Numbered from the stretch's first letter, positions 1-9,044 are shown. The stretch: DNA of 64,000 bases from Pseudomonadales bacterium (GCA_028281885.1 JANQJA010000008.1:62001-126000), one strand, 5' to 3'. The notes: generated from the letters alone by a model not told the origin. A program made the numbers and translations.

Positions 1-1
1 T

Positions 2-1822
2 GAAGGCGGCGCGACGGCGCGAATGATGCTGATCCAGGCCGCAGCCAACAAATGGGGTGTGCCAGCCGATGAATGCACCGCGGCCAAGAGTGTCATCACG
101 CACAAGGGCAGCGGCAAGAGCACAACCTTCGGCAAGGTCGCCGCCGCCGCCGCAAAACTGACCCCGCCAGAATCAGTGACGCTGAAGGATCCTTCGACGT
201 GGACCGTCGCCGGCAAATCGCTCAAGCGTCTCGACACCGATGACAAGCTCACCGGCAAACTGGTCTACGGCGCTGACATTCAGCTGCCGGGCATGCTGCT
301 CGCCAGTATCAAGGACTGCCCTGTACTGGGCGGCAAGCTGGTCAGCTACGACGAATCAGCGATCAAGGACATGCCGGGCGTCAAGGGTGTGGTCGAAGTG
401 AAGACCCAACTGGGTAACAACGGCGTTGCTGTCGTCGCTGATACCTGGTGGCGTGCCAACCAGGCACTAGAGGCGCTACCGATCAAGTGGGATCTTGGCC
501 CCAATGTGGCATTGAACGATGCCGGCGTGACGGAATTACTGGAAAGCGGGCTCGACGCCGACGACGCGTTTACCGGAAACTGGAACGGAGACGTCAAGAC
601 TGCCTTCGCCTCCGCAGATCGCATGGTCGAAGCGGTTTACAAGTGTCCGTCCCAGAATCATGCGCCGATGGAACCCATGAATGCCACCGCCGTGTATAGC
701 AGCGACCGATGCGAAGTCTGGTGTCCGACACAAAACGGCGAATCAGCACTGGCTGCCGTGGCGGAAGCCAGCGGGTTGTCCATCGACAAGTGCGATGTGC
801 ACAAAACGATCCTGGGTGGCGGCTTTGGCCGACGCGGCATGCCGGACTATGTGCACCAGGTGGTAGCGATTGCCAAGGCGTTCCCTGGCACACCCATCAA
901 GATGCAATGGAGCCGGGAAGAAGACCAGCGCCATGGTTTCTTTCACCCGACCACCATGGCAAAGATGCGCGGCAGCCTCGACAAGGATGGCAACCTGACC
1001 GGCCTGCACATGCGCATCTCCGGCCAGTCGATCCTGGCGGCGCTGATGCCCGGATTACTGCAAAACGGCGCAGACTTCGCGACCTTCCAGGGTGTGGTGA
1101 AGAAAGGTATTCACCCCGCCCTCGATCAGCATGCCATGAGCTACGACTTTGACAATCTGGTGGTGGATCACGCCATGCGTAATCCGCCGATCCGGCCCGG
1201 ATTCTGGCGCGGTGTGAACGTAAACCAGAACGCAATTTATCTCGAGTCGTTTATGGACGAACTGGCCGAAGCTGCCGGGCGCGACGCGCTCGAGTTCCGG
1301 CTGGCCCATATGAAGAACAATCCGAGGGGTGCCGCTGTACTCAAGACTGTCGCGGAAAAATCCGGCTGGGGCAATGACGACGGCAAGTCACGTGGTCTCG
1401 CCGCGCTCTATGCCTTTGGCAGCTACGTCGCGGCCTGCGCCGATGTGACCGTCGACGATCGGGGTAAACTGAAGATTGACCGCATTGTCGCTGCCACCGA
1501 TTGTGGCACGGCCGTCAATCCGCAACAGATCGAAGCGCAGGTGGAAGGCTCATTTGTCTACGGACTTTCGGCCGCCCTCTACAGCGAGATCACATTCAAC
1601 GAGGGAGTCGTGGTGGAACAGAATTTCCACACCTATCCTTCGATGCGTATCGTTGACATGCCGAAAGTTGAAACCACGGTGATGCCTTCGGGTGGTTTCT
1701 TCGGCGGCGTCGGTGAGCCAACCATCGGCGTTGCGGCCCCTGCCGTGCTGAATGCCATCTACGCAGCCACCGGCAAGCGAGTTCGGTCTTTGCCGATCAA
1801 GGACCAGAACCTGCGGGCTTGA
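2..1822 (+). CDS. Molybdenum hydroxylase large subunit (IorB/CoxL-like), 5' truncated
   Basis: This is the molybdopterin-binding subunit of a xanthine dehydrogenase/aldehyde oxidase-type enzyme, of the isoquinoline 1-oxidoreductase beta (IorB) class that normally passes electrons to a cytochrome. The reading frame is open from base 2, before the first ATG at 23, so the N-terminus lies outside the window. Seen: the Gly-rich cofactor loop GGGFGRRG, the RPGFWRG loop, and near the C-terminus GGVGEPTIGVAAPAVLNAI, which holds the Glu that acts as catalytic base in this family. The stop overlaps the next start by 4 bases (ATGA), so translation is probably coupled to the cytochrome c gene. The substrate cannot be predicted. 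The IorA-type 2Fe-2S subunit is not visible and may lie upstream. Confidence 0.9.
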   Translation, partial: EGGATARMMLIQAAANKWGVPADECTAAKSVITHKGSGKSTTFGKVAAAAAKLTPPESVTLKDPSTWTVAGKSLKRLDTDDKLTGKLVYGADIQLPGMLLASIKDCPVLGGKLVSYDESAIKDMPGVKGVVEVKTQLGNNGVAVVADTWWRANQALEALPIKWDLGPNVALNDAGVTELLESGLDADDAFTGNWNGDVKTAFASADRMVEAVYKCPSQNHAPMEPMNATAVYSSDRCEVWCPTQNGESALAAVAEASGLSIDKCDVHKTILGGGFGRRGMPDYVHQVVAIAKAFPGTPIKMQWSREEDQRHGFFHPTTMAKMRGSLDKDGNLTGLHMRISGQSILAALMPGLLQNGADFATFQGVVKKGIHPALDQHAMSYDFDNLVVDHAMRNPPIRPGFWRGVNVNQNAIYLESFMDELAEAAGRDALEFRLAHMKNNPRGAAVLKTVAEKSGWGNDDGKSRGLAALYAFGSYVAACADVTVDDRGKLKIDRIVAATDCGTAVNPQQIEAQVEGSFVYGLSAALYSEITFNEGVVVEQNFHTYPSMRIVDMPKVETTVMPSGGFFGGVGEPTIGVAAPAVLNAIYAATGKRVRSLPIKDQNLRA

Positions 1823-2160
1823 TGAGCGTTCTCATCAAACCTGCGGCCAGGGCTGCGGTTTGTATTGCAGTCCTGGCGACGGTTTCCTGTAGATCGCCAG
1901 AAGGTTCACACGATAATGCTGCGGCGATTGATCCAATGGGTCATGCCGCCGTCCTCGCCTCTGTCTGCAGTGGTTGCCATGTGCCCGGTGGCACCGCGAT
2001 CAGTGATCTCTCCCAGTTCAGCAGCGCGCGACTCGAAGCGCTAATGTTGACCTACAAAAATGCCGCTGATGGCACCACTGCCATGCACCGGATGGCGCGG
2101 GGTTACTCGGAGGCAGAGATCCGAACCATTTCACAATTTATCGAGGCGACCGCGCCGTGA
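1819..2160 (+). CDS. Small c-type cytochrome lipoprotein, FccA-like
   Basis: A 113-residue monohaem cytochrome c. It has a hydrophobic leader ending in a lipobox-like TVSC (Cys24), so it may be lipid-anchored in the periplasm. The haem motif CSGCH is at residues 50-54. The segment MHRMARGYSEAEI (about 89-101) resembles the Met-ligand region of the cytochrome subunit of flavocytochrome c sulfide dehydrogenase. It overlaps the upstream hydroxylase and the downstream flavoprotein by 4 bases each. It could therefore accept electrons from FccB (its usual partner), from the hydroxylase, or from both. The FccB partnership is the better guess from sequence; the placement leaves it open. Confidence 0.8.
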   Translation: MMSVLIKPAARAAVCIAVLATVSCRSPEGSHDNAAAIDPMGHAAVLASVCSGCHVPGGTAISDLSQFSSARLEALMLTYKNAADGTTAMHRMARGYSEAEIRTISQFIEATAP

Positions 2161-3419
2161 CCTTCGGCATGACCCGGCGACGTTTTCTCGGCGCACTGGC
2201 CGCCACGGCCATCGCACCACACGTACATTCAGCCGTAACCCGGATCATTGTCGTAGGTGGCGGATTCGGCGGCGCCACCGCTGCCCGCACCTTAAGGACC
2301 CTGTTACCCCGCGCCGCCATCATTTTGGTCGAATCCAATCGCCGCTATCTGGCCTGTCCGTTCAGTAATCTCGTAATTGCCGGCCGGCGAACGCTGGAGC
2401 AGCAGGCCTTTGGCTATGGGGCCTTGCGCAGGGAAAATATCGAGGTCATTCACGATGCGGTCGTCGATGTCGATGGCAACGCGCGGACGTTAATATTGCA
2501 GGGGGGCCAAACCCTCGACTATGACCGGCTGGTGCTGTCACCCGGCATCGACTTTCGTTGGGACGCGCTACCCGGCTATACACCGACCGCGGTCGATGCC
2601 ATGCCCCACGCCTGGAAAGCAGGTCCGCAAACCCGGCAACTCGCGAGCCAGTTACGCGCCATGCCGGACGGGGGCCTGGTTGCGCTCGCGGTCACCGCAG
2701 CACCATTTCGATGTCCGCCCGGCCCCTATGAGCGGGCCAGCCTGATTGCCAGTTACCTCAAGCAAAACAAACCCCGGTCCAAACTGCTGATCCTCGACAG
2801 CAATGACAAGTTCTCGAAGCAGGGGTTGTTTACCGAATCGTGGCAACGCCTGTACGGCAACATGATCGAATGGCGTGGTGCCTCTCTCGACGGCCGCGTC
2901 CGTCGGGTTGACCCGGCAGCCATGCAACTCGAAACCGACTTCGACACGATCACTGCCGATGTCGCCAATGTCGTGCCGCCACAACATGCCGGAGAGATTG
3001 CGCACCGATCAGGGGTCGCCGACGCAACAGGCTGGTGCCCCATTGATGCCGTCACGTTTGAATCAAGACTGGTATCAAATATCCACGTCATCGGTGATGC
3101 CTCGATTGCAGCACCCATGCCCAAATCGGCATTTTCTGCCAACGCCCAGGCGAAAGTTTGTGCGATCCAGGTGGCCCGCCTGGTGAACGGCCGCGCACCC
3201 GTCGCCACGACCCTGGCTAACACCTGTTATTCCTATGTATCGGGGGACGAAGCGATCTCCGTCTCAGGCGTGTACCACAACCAGGGCGGGCAATTCGCCA
3301 ACGTCACCGGCGCAGGTGGTATCAGCCCCGCCAATGCACCCATCGAGCTTCGCAGCCAGGAAGCTGCGCAGGCGAGAGACTGGTTTACCGCGATCACCGG
3401 CGAGGCTTTTGGCGGATGA
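2157..3419 (+). CDS. fccB: Sulfide dehydrogenase flavoprotein subunit (FccB/SoxF family)
   Basis: A 420-residue FAD-dependent sulfide:cytochrome c oxidoreductase subunit, periplasmic. The N-terminus carries a twin-arginine signal (TRRRFLG, residues 6-12) followed by the FAD-binding GGGFGG (34-39). Cys186 in FRCPPGPYER and Cys357 in NTCYSYV match the two cysteines that form the redox-active disulfide in FccB. The C-terminal region matches the flavocytochrome c flavin-binding domain. The start is GTG within a GTGA overlap with the cytochrome gene. Together they would oxidise sulfide to sulfur or polysulfide and reduce cytochrome c. Length is normal for the family. Confidence 0.92.
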   Translation: MTFGMTRRRFLGALAATAIAPHVHSAVTRIIVVGGGFGGATAARTLRTLLPRAAIILVESNRRYLACPFSNLVIAGRRTLEQQAFGYGALRRENIEVIHDAVVDVDGNARTLILQGGQTLDYDRLVLSPGIDFRWDALPGYTPTAVDAMPHAWKAGPQTRQLASQLRAMPDGGLVALAVTAAPFRCPPGPYERASLIASYLKQNKPRSKLLILDSNDKFSKQGLFTESWQRLYGNMIEWRGASLDGRVRRVDPAAMQLETDFDTITADVANVVPPQHAGEIAHRSGVADATGWCPIDAVTFESRLVSNIHVIGDASIAAPMPKSAFSANAQAKVCAIQVARLVNGRAPVATTLANTCYSYVSGDEAISVSGVYHNQGGQFANVTGAGGISPANAPIELRSQEAAQARDWFTAITGEAFGG

Positions 3420-3841
3420 GGCAGATCATGCTGCTACTTGCCGCAGCGCTGACAGGCTGCAACCTGAATATGCCAGACGAGGCCGATACAGCAGCACCGC
3501 TCACATCGATTCGCGGCGATCAGCAACTGGGCAGGGCGGTGTTCGCCAGTCGTGACCAGGGTCATTGCGTCCTCTGCCACGAGATCGACTCGCTCGACGT
3601 TCCCTTCCAGGGTGATCTCGGACCACCCCTTAACGGAATCGGTAGCCGCCTTTCAGCGGCGCAGATTCGATACCGTATCATTGACGCATCGGAGCTCAAC
3701 CCGGCCACCATCATGCCGCCCTATTTTCGCGCGGAACGGCTCACGCAGGTCGCAGCGGTCCATCAGGGAGAAACCCTGCTATCCGCCGAGCAGATCGAGC
3801 ACCTGGTAGCGTATCTCTCAGCACTGAGACAATTGCCATGA
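3416..3841 (+). CDS. soxX: Sulfur-oxidation cytochrome SoxX
   Basis: A 141-residue monohaem cytochrome c of the SoxXA complex, which attaches thiosulfate to the SoxYZ carrier. A leader with lipobox LTGC (Cys15) suggests a periplasmic lipoprotein. The haem motif CVLCH is at residues 51-55, and the Met ligand lies in TIMPPYF (Met100), as in other SoxX proteins. It overlaps fccB and soxY by 4 bases (ATGA) on each side, so it is part of one tightly coupled operon. Confidence 0.92.
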   Translation: MRQIMLLLAAALTGCNLNMPDEADTAAPLTSIRGDQQLGRAVFASRDQGHCVLCHEIDSLDVPFQGDLGPPLNGIGSRLSAAQIRYRIIDASELNPATIMPPYFRAERLTQVAAVHQGETLLSAEQIEHLVAYLSALRQLP

Positions 3842-4284
3842 GCGTTTCCAGACGCACACTGCTGAAAACCAGCGCCATTGCCATGGGGCATTGGCTGGCG
3901 CCGCTGCCAGCCTTCGCCACACGCGAGGATGCCAACGCCGCCATCATCGCCACATTCGGTGACAGGCCCCTTCAGGAAGGACGGGTGAGCGTTCAGATTC
4001 CAGCTATTTCCGAGAACGGTTATTCGGTCCCCATGACCGTCGAAGTCGACAGTCCCATGACTGAAGCTGACCACGTGGTCAGAATCTCCATATTCGCCGA
4101 AGAGAATCCGATCCCCAACGTTGCCCACTTCGAACTGAGACCCGAGACCGGGATCGCACGAGTTCAAACGCGTATTCGCCTGGCCGCCTCACAGCGTGTG
4201 CGCGCCGTTGCAGAAATGAGCGATGGCTCTCTGTGGACCAGCTACACTTTTAGTATTGTCACGCTCGCTGCGTGCGTACTGTGA
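3838..4284 (+). CDS. soxY: Thiosulfate-oxidation carrier SoxY, variant C-terminal arm
   Basis: A 148-residue periplasmic protein with a twin-arginine leader (SRRTLLK, residues 4-10) and the immunoglobulin-like fold segments of SoxY (VSVQIPAISENGYSVPMTVEV). SoxY carries sulfur intermediates on a Cys near its C-terminus, normally inside the terminal sequence GGCGG. Here the protein ends in T-L-A-A-C-V-L. The Cys (146) is still third from the end, but all four glycines of the arm are replaced. No other frame at the gene's end encodes GGCGG, so a simple frameshift does not explain it. Stop and soxZ start are 7 bases apart. Confidence 0.88.
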   Translation: MSVSRRTLLKTSAIAMGHWLAPLPAFATREDANAAIIATFGDRPLQEGRVSVQIPAISENGYSVPMTVEVDSPMTEADHVVRISIFAEENPIPNVAHFELRPETGIARVQTRIRLAASQRVRAVAEMSDGSLWTSYTFSIVTLAACVL

Positions 4285-4291
4285 GTCATCG

Positions 4292-4612
4292 ATGAATACC
4301 ATCAGACTGGCTGTCCCCGACAAGGCAACTCGCGGCGAGATCATCGAAATCAAGGCGATGATTCAGCACGAAATGGAATCGGGCCATCGCCCTGACGAAT
4401 ACGGTCGTCCGATTCCCCGATTCATTATCAAACACTTCGAATGTCGGTATAACGATCGTGTCGTCTTCCGGGCGGAATTCTTCCCTGCCATTGCCGCCAA
4501 TCCGTTCCTGAGCTTTTTTACTCGGGCCACCGAATCCGGCACGCTTGAATTCCGCTGGATTGACCAGGACGGAGGGGTTGCCACTGAGTTGGTTGAGCTG
4601 GAAGTTGACTAG
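4292..4612 (+). CDS. soxZ: Thiosulfate-oxidation carrier subunit SoxZ
   Basis: A 106-residue protein that forms the SoxYZ heterodimer carrying sulfur intermediates in the periplasm. It has the typical SoxZ opening (IEIKAMIQHEMESGHR) and the core segments IPRFIIKHFECRYND and NPFLSFF. No signal peptide is visible, as expected, since SoxZ is exported together with SoxY. I chose the ATG at 4292 because it begins the family alignment; the frame is open further upstream inside soxY, but that extension does not look like SoxZ. Confidence 0.92.
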   Translation: MNTIRLAVPDKATRGEIIEIKAMIQHEMESGHRPDEYGRPIPRFIIKHFECRYNDRVVFRAEFFPAIAANPFLSFFTRATESGTLEFRWIDQDGGVATELVELEVD

Positions 4613-5402
4613 TTTGACCAGGTTGGCTGGTGTTCGCCGGGCTGGATGTCTCATTCTCACCCTGCTTGCCAGCCTGACGCAGGCAGAGGACATCCTCTCA
4701 TTCTCCGCCAATCCCGATCTGGACGCCAGTATGGTCCGGTCAGGCTACCGCTTTCTCACTCCTGAAACCCGCTCACTGCAAGATGATGACTTCGCCAATC
4801 CCGGCTATCTCTGGGTCGATCAGGGCCGACAGCAGTTTCACGACTCAGGCTGTAACGCCTGCCATCAGGAAGGCGCGCTGACCGGCGCGGCAACACGCTA
4901 TCCACAGCTGGACCCCGAACTTGGCCTCATCAATCTCGAGGCAAGAATCAATCAGTGTGTTGAAGATCGCCTTGAAAGGCCCGCGCTCAAGTATGAATCC
5001 CATGCGCTGTTGTCACTCTCCGCCTATATCACCAATCTGTCGAAAGGCAGGCCCTACCAGATCATTGTTACCGGCGCCGCTGAGCCACACTTCACTGCCG
5101 GGAGGGAATACTTCTTCAGCCGCAGGGGCCAGCTCAATCTCGCCTGCAATCAATGCCACGATGACAACTGGGGGCGAATGTTGCGCGGGGACAAGATCAG
5201 CCAGGGCCATCCCAACGCCTATCCTGGCTACCGTCTCGAATGGCAGACCCTGGGTTCCCTGCATCGCAGGATTCAGGATTGCGACACCGGCATTCGGGCC
5301 AGGCCGTTCCCGCCCGGCTCGACCGAGTACACCCAGCTTGAACTCTATCTTGCCTGGCGGGCGAGACAGCTTGGCCTGGAATCGCCGGGCGTACGACGTT
5401 AG
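4605..5402 (+). CDS. soxA: Dihaem cytochrome SoxA
   Basis: Catalytic subunit of the SoxXA cytochrome, which joins thiosulfate to the SoxY cysteine. From a TTG start at 4605 the protein has 265 residues with a clean signal peptide ending ASLTQA. Haem motifs are CNACH (83-87) and CNQCH (181-185), so this is a dihaem SoxA. Cys226 in RRIQDCD matches the active-site haem-ligand cysteine, followed by the typical PFPPGSTEYTQLELYLAW. An in-frame ATG at 4545 would add 20 residues in front of the leader and is less likely. The start overlaps the soxZ stop. This is the last gene of the cluster on this strand; soxB and soxCD are absent from the window. Confidence 0.9.
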   Translation: MTSLTRLAGVRRAGCLILTLLASLTQAEDILSFSANPDLDASMVRSGYRFLTPETRSLQDDDFANPGYLWVDQGRQQFHDSGCNACHQEGALTGAATRYPQLDPELGLINLEARINQCVEDRLERPALKYESHALLSLSAYITNLSKGRPYQIIVTGAAEPHFTAGREYFFSRRGQLNLACNQCHDDNWGRMLRGDKISQGHPNAYPGYRLEWQTLGSLHRRIQDCDTGIRARPFPPGSTEYTQLELYLAWRARQLGLESPGVRR

Positions 5403-5683
5403 CTCGCGCCTCTTTTAGCTCGTTGGCGTCTTGCGTCTTTCGGATCGACCAGAAGCGGTCGATAGATCTCCACCCGATCATTGGCCGATACCGGTGAGTC
5501 CAGGCCAACTCGGCGGGAGAAAATACCCACGGCGCTTGCGGACAGGTCGATATCAGGAAATTCATCAAGAATCCCCGAGGCACGAATTGCATCATGGACC
5601 GTCGCGCCAGCTGACACCGTAACCTGTACCAGCCGCTGCGCGGCCGGTGTTGCATAAGCGACTTCGACCAGAAAGCTATTCAT
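5399..5683 (-). CDS. RnfH/RatB family protein (UPF0125)
   Basis: A 94-residue ubiquitin-fold protein. Family members are found next to ratA in gammaproteobacteria or with the Rnf complex elsewhere; the biochemical role is unclear. Typical segments are VEVAYATPAAQ at the start and VEIYRPLLVDPKDARRQRA near the end. I start it at the ATG at 5683; upstream codons overlap ratA coding sequence. It overlaps the end of ratA by 8 bases, so the two are translated from one mRNA. Its end overlaps the convergent soxA by 4 bases. Confidence 0.88.
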   Translation of the reverse strand: MNSFLVEVAYATPAAQRLVQVTVSAGATVHDAIRASGILDEFPDIDLSASAVGIFSRRVGLDSPVSANDRVEIYRPLLVDPKDARRQRAKRGAS

Positions 5684-6107
5684 AACAGGATTCGGCGCGA
5701 CGACAGAAGGCATCCACCATCTTGTCCGAGGCCTGCTCCCAGACCTGCACCAGCACGGAACCCAACACCCTGCTCTCCACATCAAACTGCAAGCTCAGCT
5801 CTACCTTGCAGCCTGTCTTCCCCAGCGACGTGAAGCGCCATTCACCATCAAGCCGCCGAAAAGGTCCCTGCACCAGGTTGATCCGGACCAGAGATGGCGC
5901 CGTCAGTTCGTTACGGGTGACAAATCGTTGCGTCATACCTAACTGGGAGAGCTCCAGTTCCGCGACCTGTTCGGTGGCAGACGATTCGATCACCCGCGAA
6001 GCAGAGCACCAGGGCAGGAAGTCGGGGTAGGCGGTCACATCGGTGACCACCTGGAACATCTGCTCTGCGGAGTAAGGCACCAGCGCAGATCGCTCGATAC
6101 GCGGCAT
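5676..6107 (-). CDS. ratA: RatA/Coq10-like START-domain protein
   Basis: A 143-residue polyketide cyclase/START-fold protein. Relatives include E. coli RatA and the coenzyme Q-binding Coq10. The N-terminus IERSALVPYSAEQMFQVV and the motif YPDFLPWC (about 28-35) are diagnostic. E. coli RatA was reported to block 70S ribosome association, while Coq10 acts in ubiquinone function, so the role here could be either. It lies directly downstream of the sodium symporter gene and upstream of rnfH in the same direction. In many genomes ratA sits beside smpB, which is also only 1.5 kb away here. Confidence 0.9.
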   Translation of the reverse strand: MPRIERSALVPYSAEQMFQVVTDVTAYPDFLPWCSASRVIESSATEQVAELELSQLGMTQRFVTRNELTAPSLVRINLVQGPFRRLDGEWRFTSLGKTGCKVELSLQFDVESRVLGSVLVQVWEQASDKMVDAFCRRAESCYE

Positions 6108-7463
6108 CTAGAAAATGGTCATGACAAACACAATGCCTACCGCAAGTGGCGCAACAACGCCCACCAGCATGCTCCAAAGCGTGTAGCGCTCACCGATGAT
6201 ACCGATCTCACTGTGGCGAACGTCATCATCCAGAATCCAGGCGGCAAAAATCGCGATCAGCATACCCCCCACCGGCAGCAGGATGTTGTTGGACACGTAA
6301 TCCATCACATCAAAGAAAGTCATGCCGCCGAATGCCGTTGCCTCGGACCAGATGTTGAATGAGAACGCACTGCCCAGGCCGACGAACCAGGAAATACCAC
6401 CCACGATGATCGCTGCGCGCCGACGCGTGACGCCAAGTCGCTCCACCAGCCAGGCCACGGCGGGCTCCACCAGCGAAATGGAAGAGGTGATCGCTGCAAA
6501 ACTCACGAGCACAAAGAACACCGTGCCGAAGACCTGGCCACCCGGCATCTGCCCGAAAGCGAGTGGCAGGGTGACAAACATCAGCCCGGGACCCGCCGAA
6601 CTCTCCAGCCCGTTGGCGAACACCAGCGGAAAAATCACCATCCCGGCAAGCAGGGCCACCATGGTATCAAGTCCCGCGACCATCGCGGCGGTACCAACGA
6701 TGGAGGAGTCCTGTGGCATATAGGCACCGTAAGTCATGATGGCCGCCATACCCAGGCTCAGGGTAAAGAATGCCTGACCCATCGCCATCAGTACTCCGCC
6801 CCAGGTCAGCTTCTCGAAATTGAAACCAAACAGAAACTGCAGACCATCGCCGAAGTATCCCGTGGACATGGAATATCCGACCAGCACCAGGAGCAGAATA
6901 AACAGCGCGGGCATCAGGTACTTGACGGTACGCTCCAGCCCCTCACCCACACCGCGCGCCACAATCAAGACGGTGAGCGCCATAAAGACCGACTGCCAGC
7001 CAACCACCTGCGCGGGGTTGCCAGTAAACTCGTTGAAGGTACTGGTAGCCACTTCACCCGTTGCCCCGACAAACGTCCCGACACCACTTTCAAACACGTA
7101 GTACATCGCCCAGCCGGCGATCACGCCATAAAAAGAGAGAATCATGAAGCCGGCCAGGGCACCCATCCAGCCAATCAATTCCCACAACGGACTGGCTCCT
7201 GACCTTGCTGCCAGTGCCTGCATCGAGTTGATCGGACTGCGTCGTCCCGCCCGGCCAAGCATAATCTCCGCGCTCATGATAGGGATTCCGATCAGCGCGA
7301 TACACAATAGATAGACCAGCACAAATGCACCGCCGCCGTTTTCTCCAGCGACGTAGGGGAATCGCCAGATGTTGCCAAGACCCACGGCCGAACCCGCTGC
7401 CGCGAGAATGAACATCAACCGGGAAGACCACATGCCGTGTACCGACTCAGAAACTGTCGCCAC
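6108..7463 (-). CDS. Sodium-dependent transporter, NSS/SNF family
   Basis: A 451-residue inner-membrane symporter of the neurotransmitter:sodium symporter family (LeuT fold). About 11-12 hydrophobic segments are visible. The first contains the NSS signature [14 protein letters not shown], whose unwound region contributes to sodium and substrate binding. Bacterial members carry amino acids or related amines; the substrate here cannot be told from sequence. It is transcribed away from smpB and its stop directly precedes the ratA start. Confidence 0.92.
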   Translation of the reverse strand: MATVSESVHGMWSSRLMFILAAAGSAVGLGNIWRFPYVAGENGGGAFVLVYLLCIALIGIPIMSAEIMLGRAGRRSPINSMQALAARSGASPLWELIGWMGALAGFMILSFYGVIAGWAMYYVFESGVGTFVGATGEVATSTFNEFTGNPAQVVGWQSVFMALTVLIVARGVGEGLERTVKYLMPALFILLLVLVGYSMSTGYFGDGLQFLFGFNFEKLTWGGVLMAMGQAFFTLSLGMAAIMTYGAYMPQDSSIVGTAAMVAGLDTMVALLAGMVIFPLVFANGLESSAGPGLMFVTLPLAFGQMPGGQVFGTVFFVLVSFAAITSSISLVEPAVAWLVERLGVTRRRAAIIVGGISWFVGLGSAFSFNIWSEATAFGGMTFFDVMDYVSNNILLPVGGMLIAIFAAWILDDDVRHSEIGIIGERYTLWSMLVGVVAPLAVGIVFVMTIF

Positions 7464-7532
7464 AGGGGCTCCTTAATGATTGTCGTGAGGATTTATCCCT
7501 GAATTGTCAGGCATTTACGAGAGTGCCTCAAC

Positions 7533-7560
7533 TGTACATTGCGATGTCCCCGCCTATAAT
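7533..7560 (+). promoter_or_regulatory. Candidate sigma70 promoter abutting smpB
   Basis: A perfect -10 hexamer TATAAT lies at 7555-7560. TGTACA at 7533-7538 (4 of 6 matches to TTGACA) lies 16 bp upstream. Transcription would begin around 7566-7568, only a few bases before the smpB ATG at 7571, so the mRNA would have almost no leader. No Shine-Dalgarno sequence precedes that ATG, which fits a leaderless message. Confidence 0.55.
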
Positions 7561-7570
7561 GGCGCCCCCG

Positions 7571-8050
7571 ATGAACAAAAAGACGACCAGGAAGACTTCC
7601 CCTGGCACCACCATCGCGCTCAACAAGCGCGCCAAGTTCGAGTACCAGCTTCACGACAAGTTCGAGGCCGGGATCGAACTCGCTGGCTGGGAAGTCAAAT
7701 CATTGCGGGCTGGCAAGGCGCAGCTCACGGACACTTATGTGCTGTTGAAGGACGGCGAAGCCTTTCTGCTCGGCTGCAACATCACACCCCTGCCAAGCGC
7801 TTCAACACATTTCATTCCCGATCCCGGTCGCACCCGTCGACTGCTGTTGCACAAAAAAGAAATCGCGCGCCTCATCGGTGCCGTCAATCAAAAGGGTCAG
7901 ACCTGTATCCCCCTGGCCCTCTATTGGAAGGGCAATCGGGTGAAGTGCGAGATCGCCCTCGCCACCGGCAAGAAGGCCCACGACAAGCGAGCAACCATCA
8001 AGGAACGGGAATGGAACCGTGACAAGGCACGGGTGATGAAGGCACAGTAA
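7571..8050 (+). CDS. smpB: SsrA-binding protein SmpB
   Basis: A 159-residue partner of tmRNA in trans-translation, which rescues stalled ribosomes. It binds the tRNA-like end of ssrA and its C-terminal tail reads the empty mRNA channel. Seen: [34 protein letters not shown], and the basic tail [22 protein letters not shown] chose the ATG at 7571, which begins the usual Lys-rich N-terminus. A GTG at 7523 would add 16 residues not typical of SmpB. Its RNA partner ssrA is 6.4 kb downstream on the other strand. Confidence 0.96.
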   Translation: MNKKTTRKTSPGTTIALNKRAKFEYQLHDKFEAGIELAGWEVKSLRAGKAQLTDTYVLLKDGEAFLLGCNITPLPSASTHFIPDPGRTRRLLLHKKEIARLIGAVNQKGQTCIPLALYWKGNRVKCEIALATGKKAHDKRATIKEREWNRDKARVMKAQ

Positions 8051-8080
8051 GAGTTTTGAACCGGAACCGGCAGAGACTCA

Positions 8081-8938
8081 ATGAGCGACAACAGCTACAC
8101 ACCCCCCAAGGTCTGGACCTGGGACACCGAGAGCGGCGGCAGATTCTCCAGCATTAACCGGCCCATCGCCGGCGCCACTCACGACAAGGAACTGCCGGTG
8201 GGCAAACATCCTTATCAGCTCTATTCCCAGGGCACGCCCAACGGCGTCAAGGTCACCATCCTGCTGGAAGAATTACTCGCCCTGGGGGAGGACGCTGAGT
8301 ACGATGCCTGGATGATCAACATCGGCAGCGGCGATCAGTTTGGCTCCGGTTTTGTTGGCGTCAATCCCAACTCCAAGATCCCGGCAATGATGGATCACAC
8401 CACCGATCCCCCCACCCGCATCTTCGAGTCCGGTGCCATCCTGCTTTACCTGGCAGAAAAGTTCGGCAGGTTTGTCCCGATGCAAGGCACACCCGGCCGC
8501 GCAGAATGTCTGTCGTGGCTGTTCTGGCTGCAGGGTAGTGCACCTTACCTGGGCGGCGGCTTCGGTCACTTCTACGCCTATGCGCCGGAAAAATGGCGAT
8601 ACCCCATCGACCGCTACGCCATGGAAGTCAAGCGACAGCTCGACGTGCTGGAACGCAACCTCGCTGATCGTGAGTACCTGTGCGGCGATGACTACAACAT
8701 CTCAGATATCGCGGTGTTCTCGTGGTACGGCACGGTCGTTCTCAACAACGCGTACAACGCTGCCGAGTTTCTTGAGGTGCACACCTACGAACAAGTCAAC
8801 CGCTGGGCCAACCAGATCAGATCACGCAATGCAGTCTGGCGTGGCCGGAAGGTAAACCGTGCCGCTGAAAATGGCGGTGTGCCAGAGCGACATAGCGCCG
8901 CGGATATCGACGCAGTTCTCTCACAGGCCAAGAGCTAA
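8081..8938 (+). CDS. yghU: YghU-type glutathione S-transferase
   Basis: A 285-residue cytosolic GST of the Nu/YghU class, which has disulfide-bond reductase activity with glutathione. The N-terminal extension before the thioredoxin fold (YTPPKVWTWDTESGGRFSSI) and the segment YSQGTPNGVKVTILLEELL are typical. NPNSKIPAM and FESGAILLYLAEKFG are glutathione-site segments of the thioredoxin domain. The C-terminal all-helical domain is complete. It stands alone 30 bases after smpB and may be co-transcribed with it. Confidence 0.93.
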   Translation: MSDNSYTPPKVWTWDTESGGRFSSINRPIAGATHDKELPVGKHPYQLYSQGTPNGVKVTILLEELLALGEDAEYDAWMINIGSGDQFGSGFVGVNPNSKIPAMMDHTTDPPTRIFESGAILLYLAEKFGRFVPMQGTPGRAECLSWLFWLQGSAPYLGGGFGHFYAYAPEKWRYPIDRYAMEVKRQLDVLERNLADREYLCGDDYNISDIAVFSWYGTVVLNNAYNAAEFLEVHTYEQVNRWANQIRSRNAVWRGRKVNRAAENGGVPERHSAADIDAVLSQAKS

Positions 8939-9044
8939 AGTCCGATGGCCACGATAACAGTCAAACCGGGAATGTAAGCACCGGATTTTCAGTTGGGGAT
9001 TCACCATGTGGATAGTGAGTCAACGGAAAAAAGGATGATATCGA

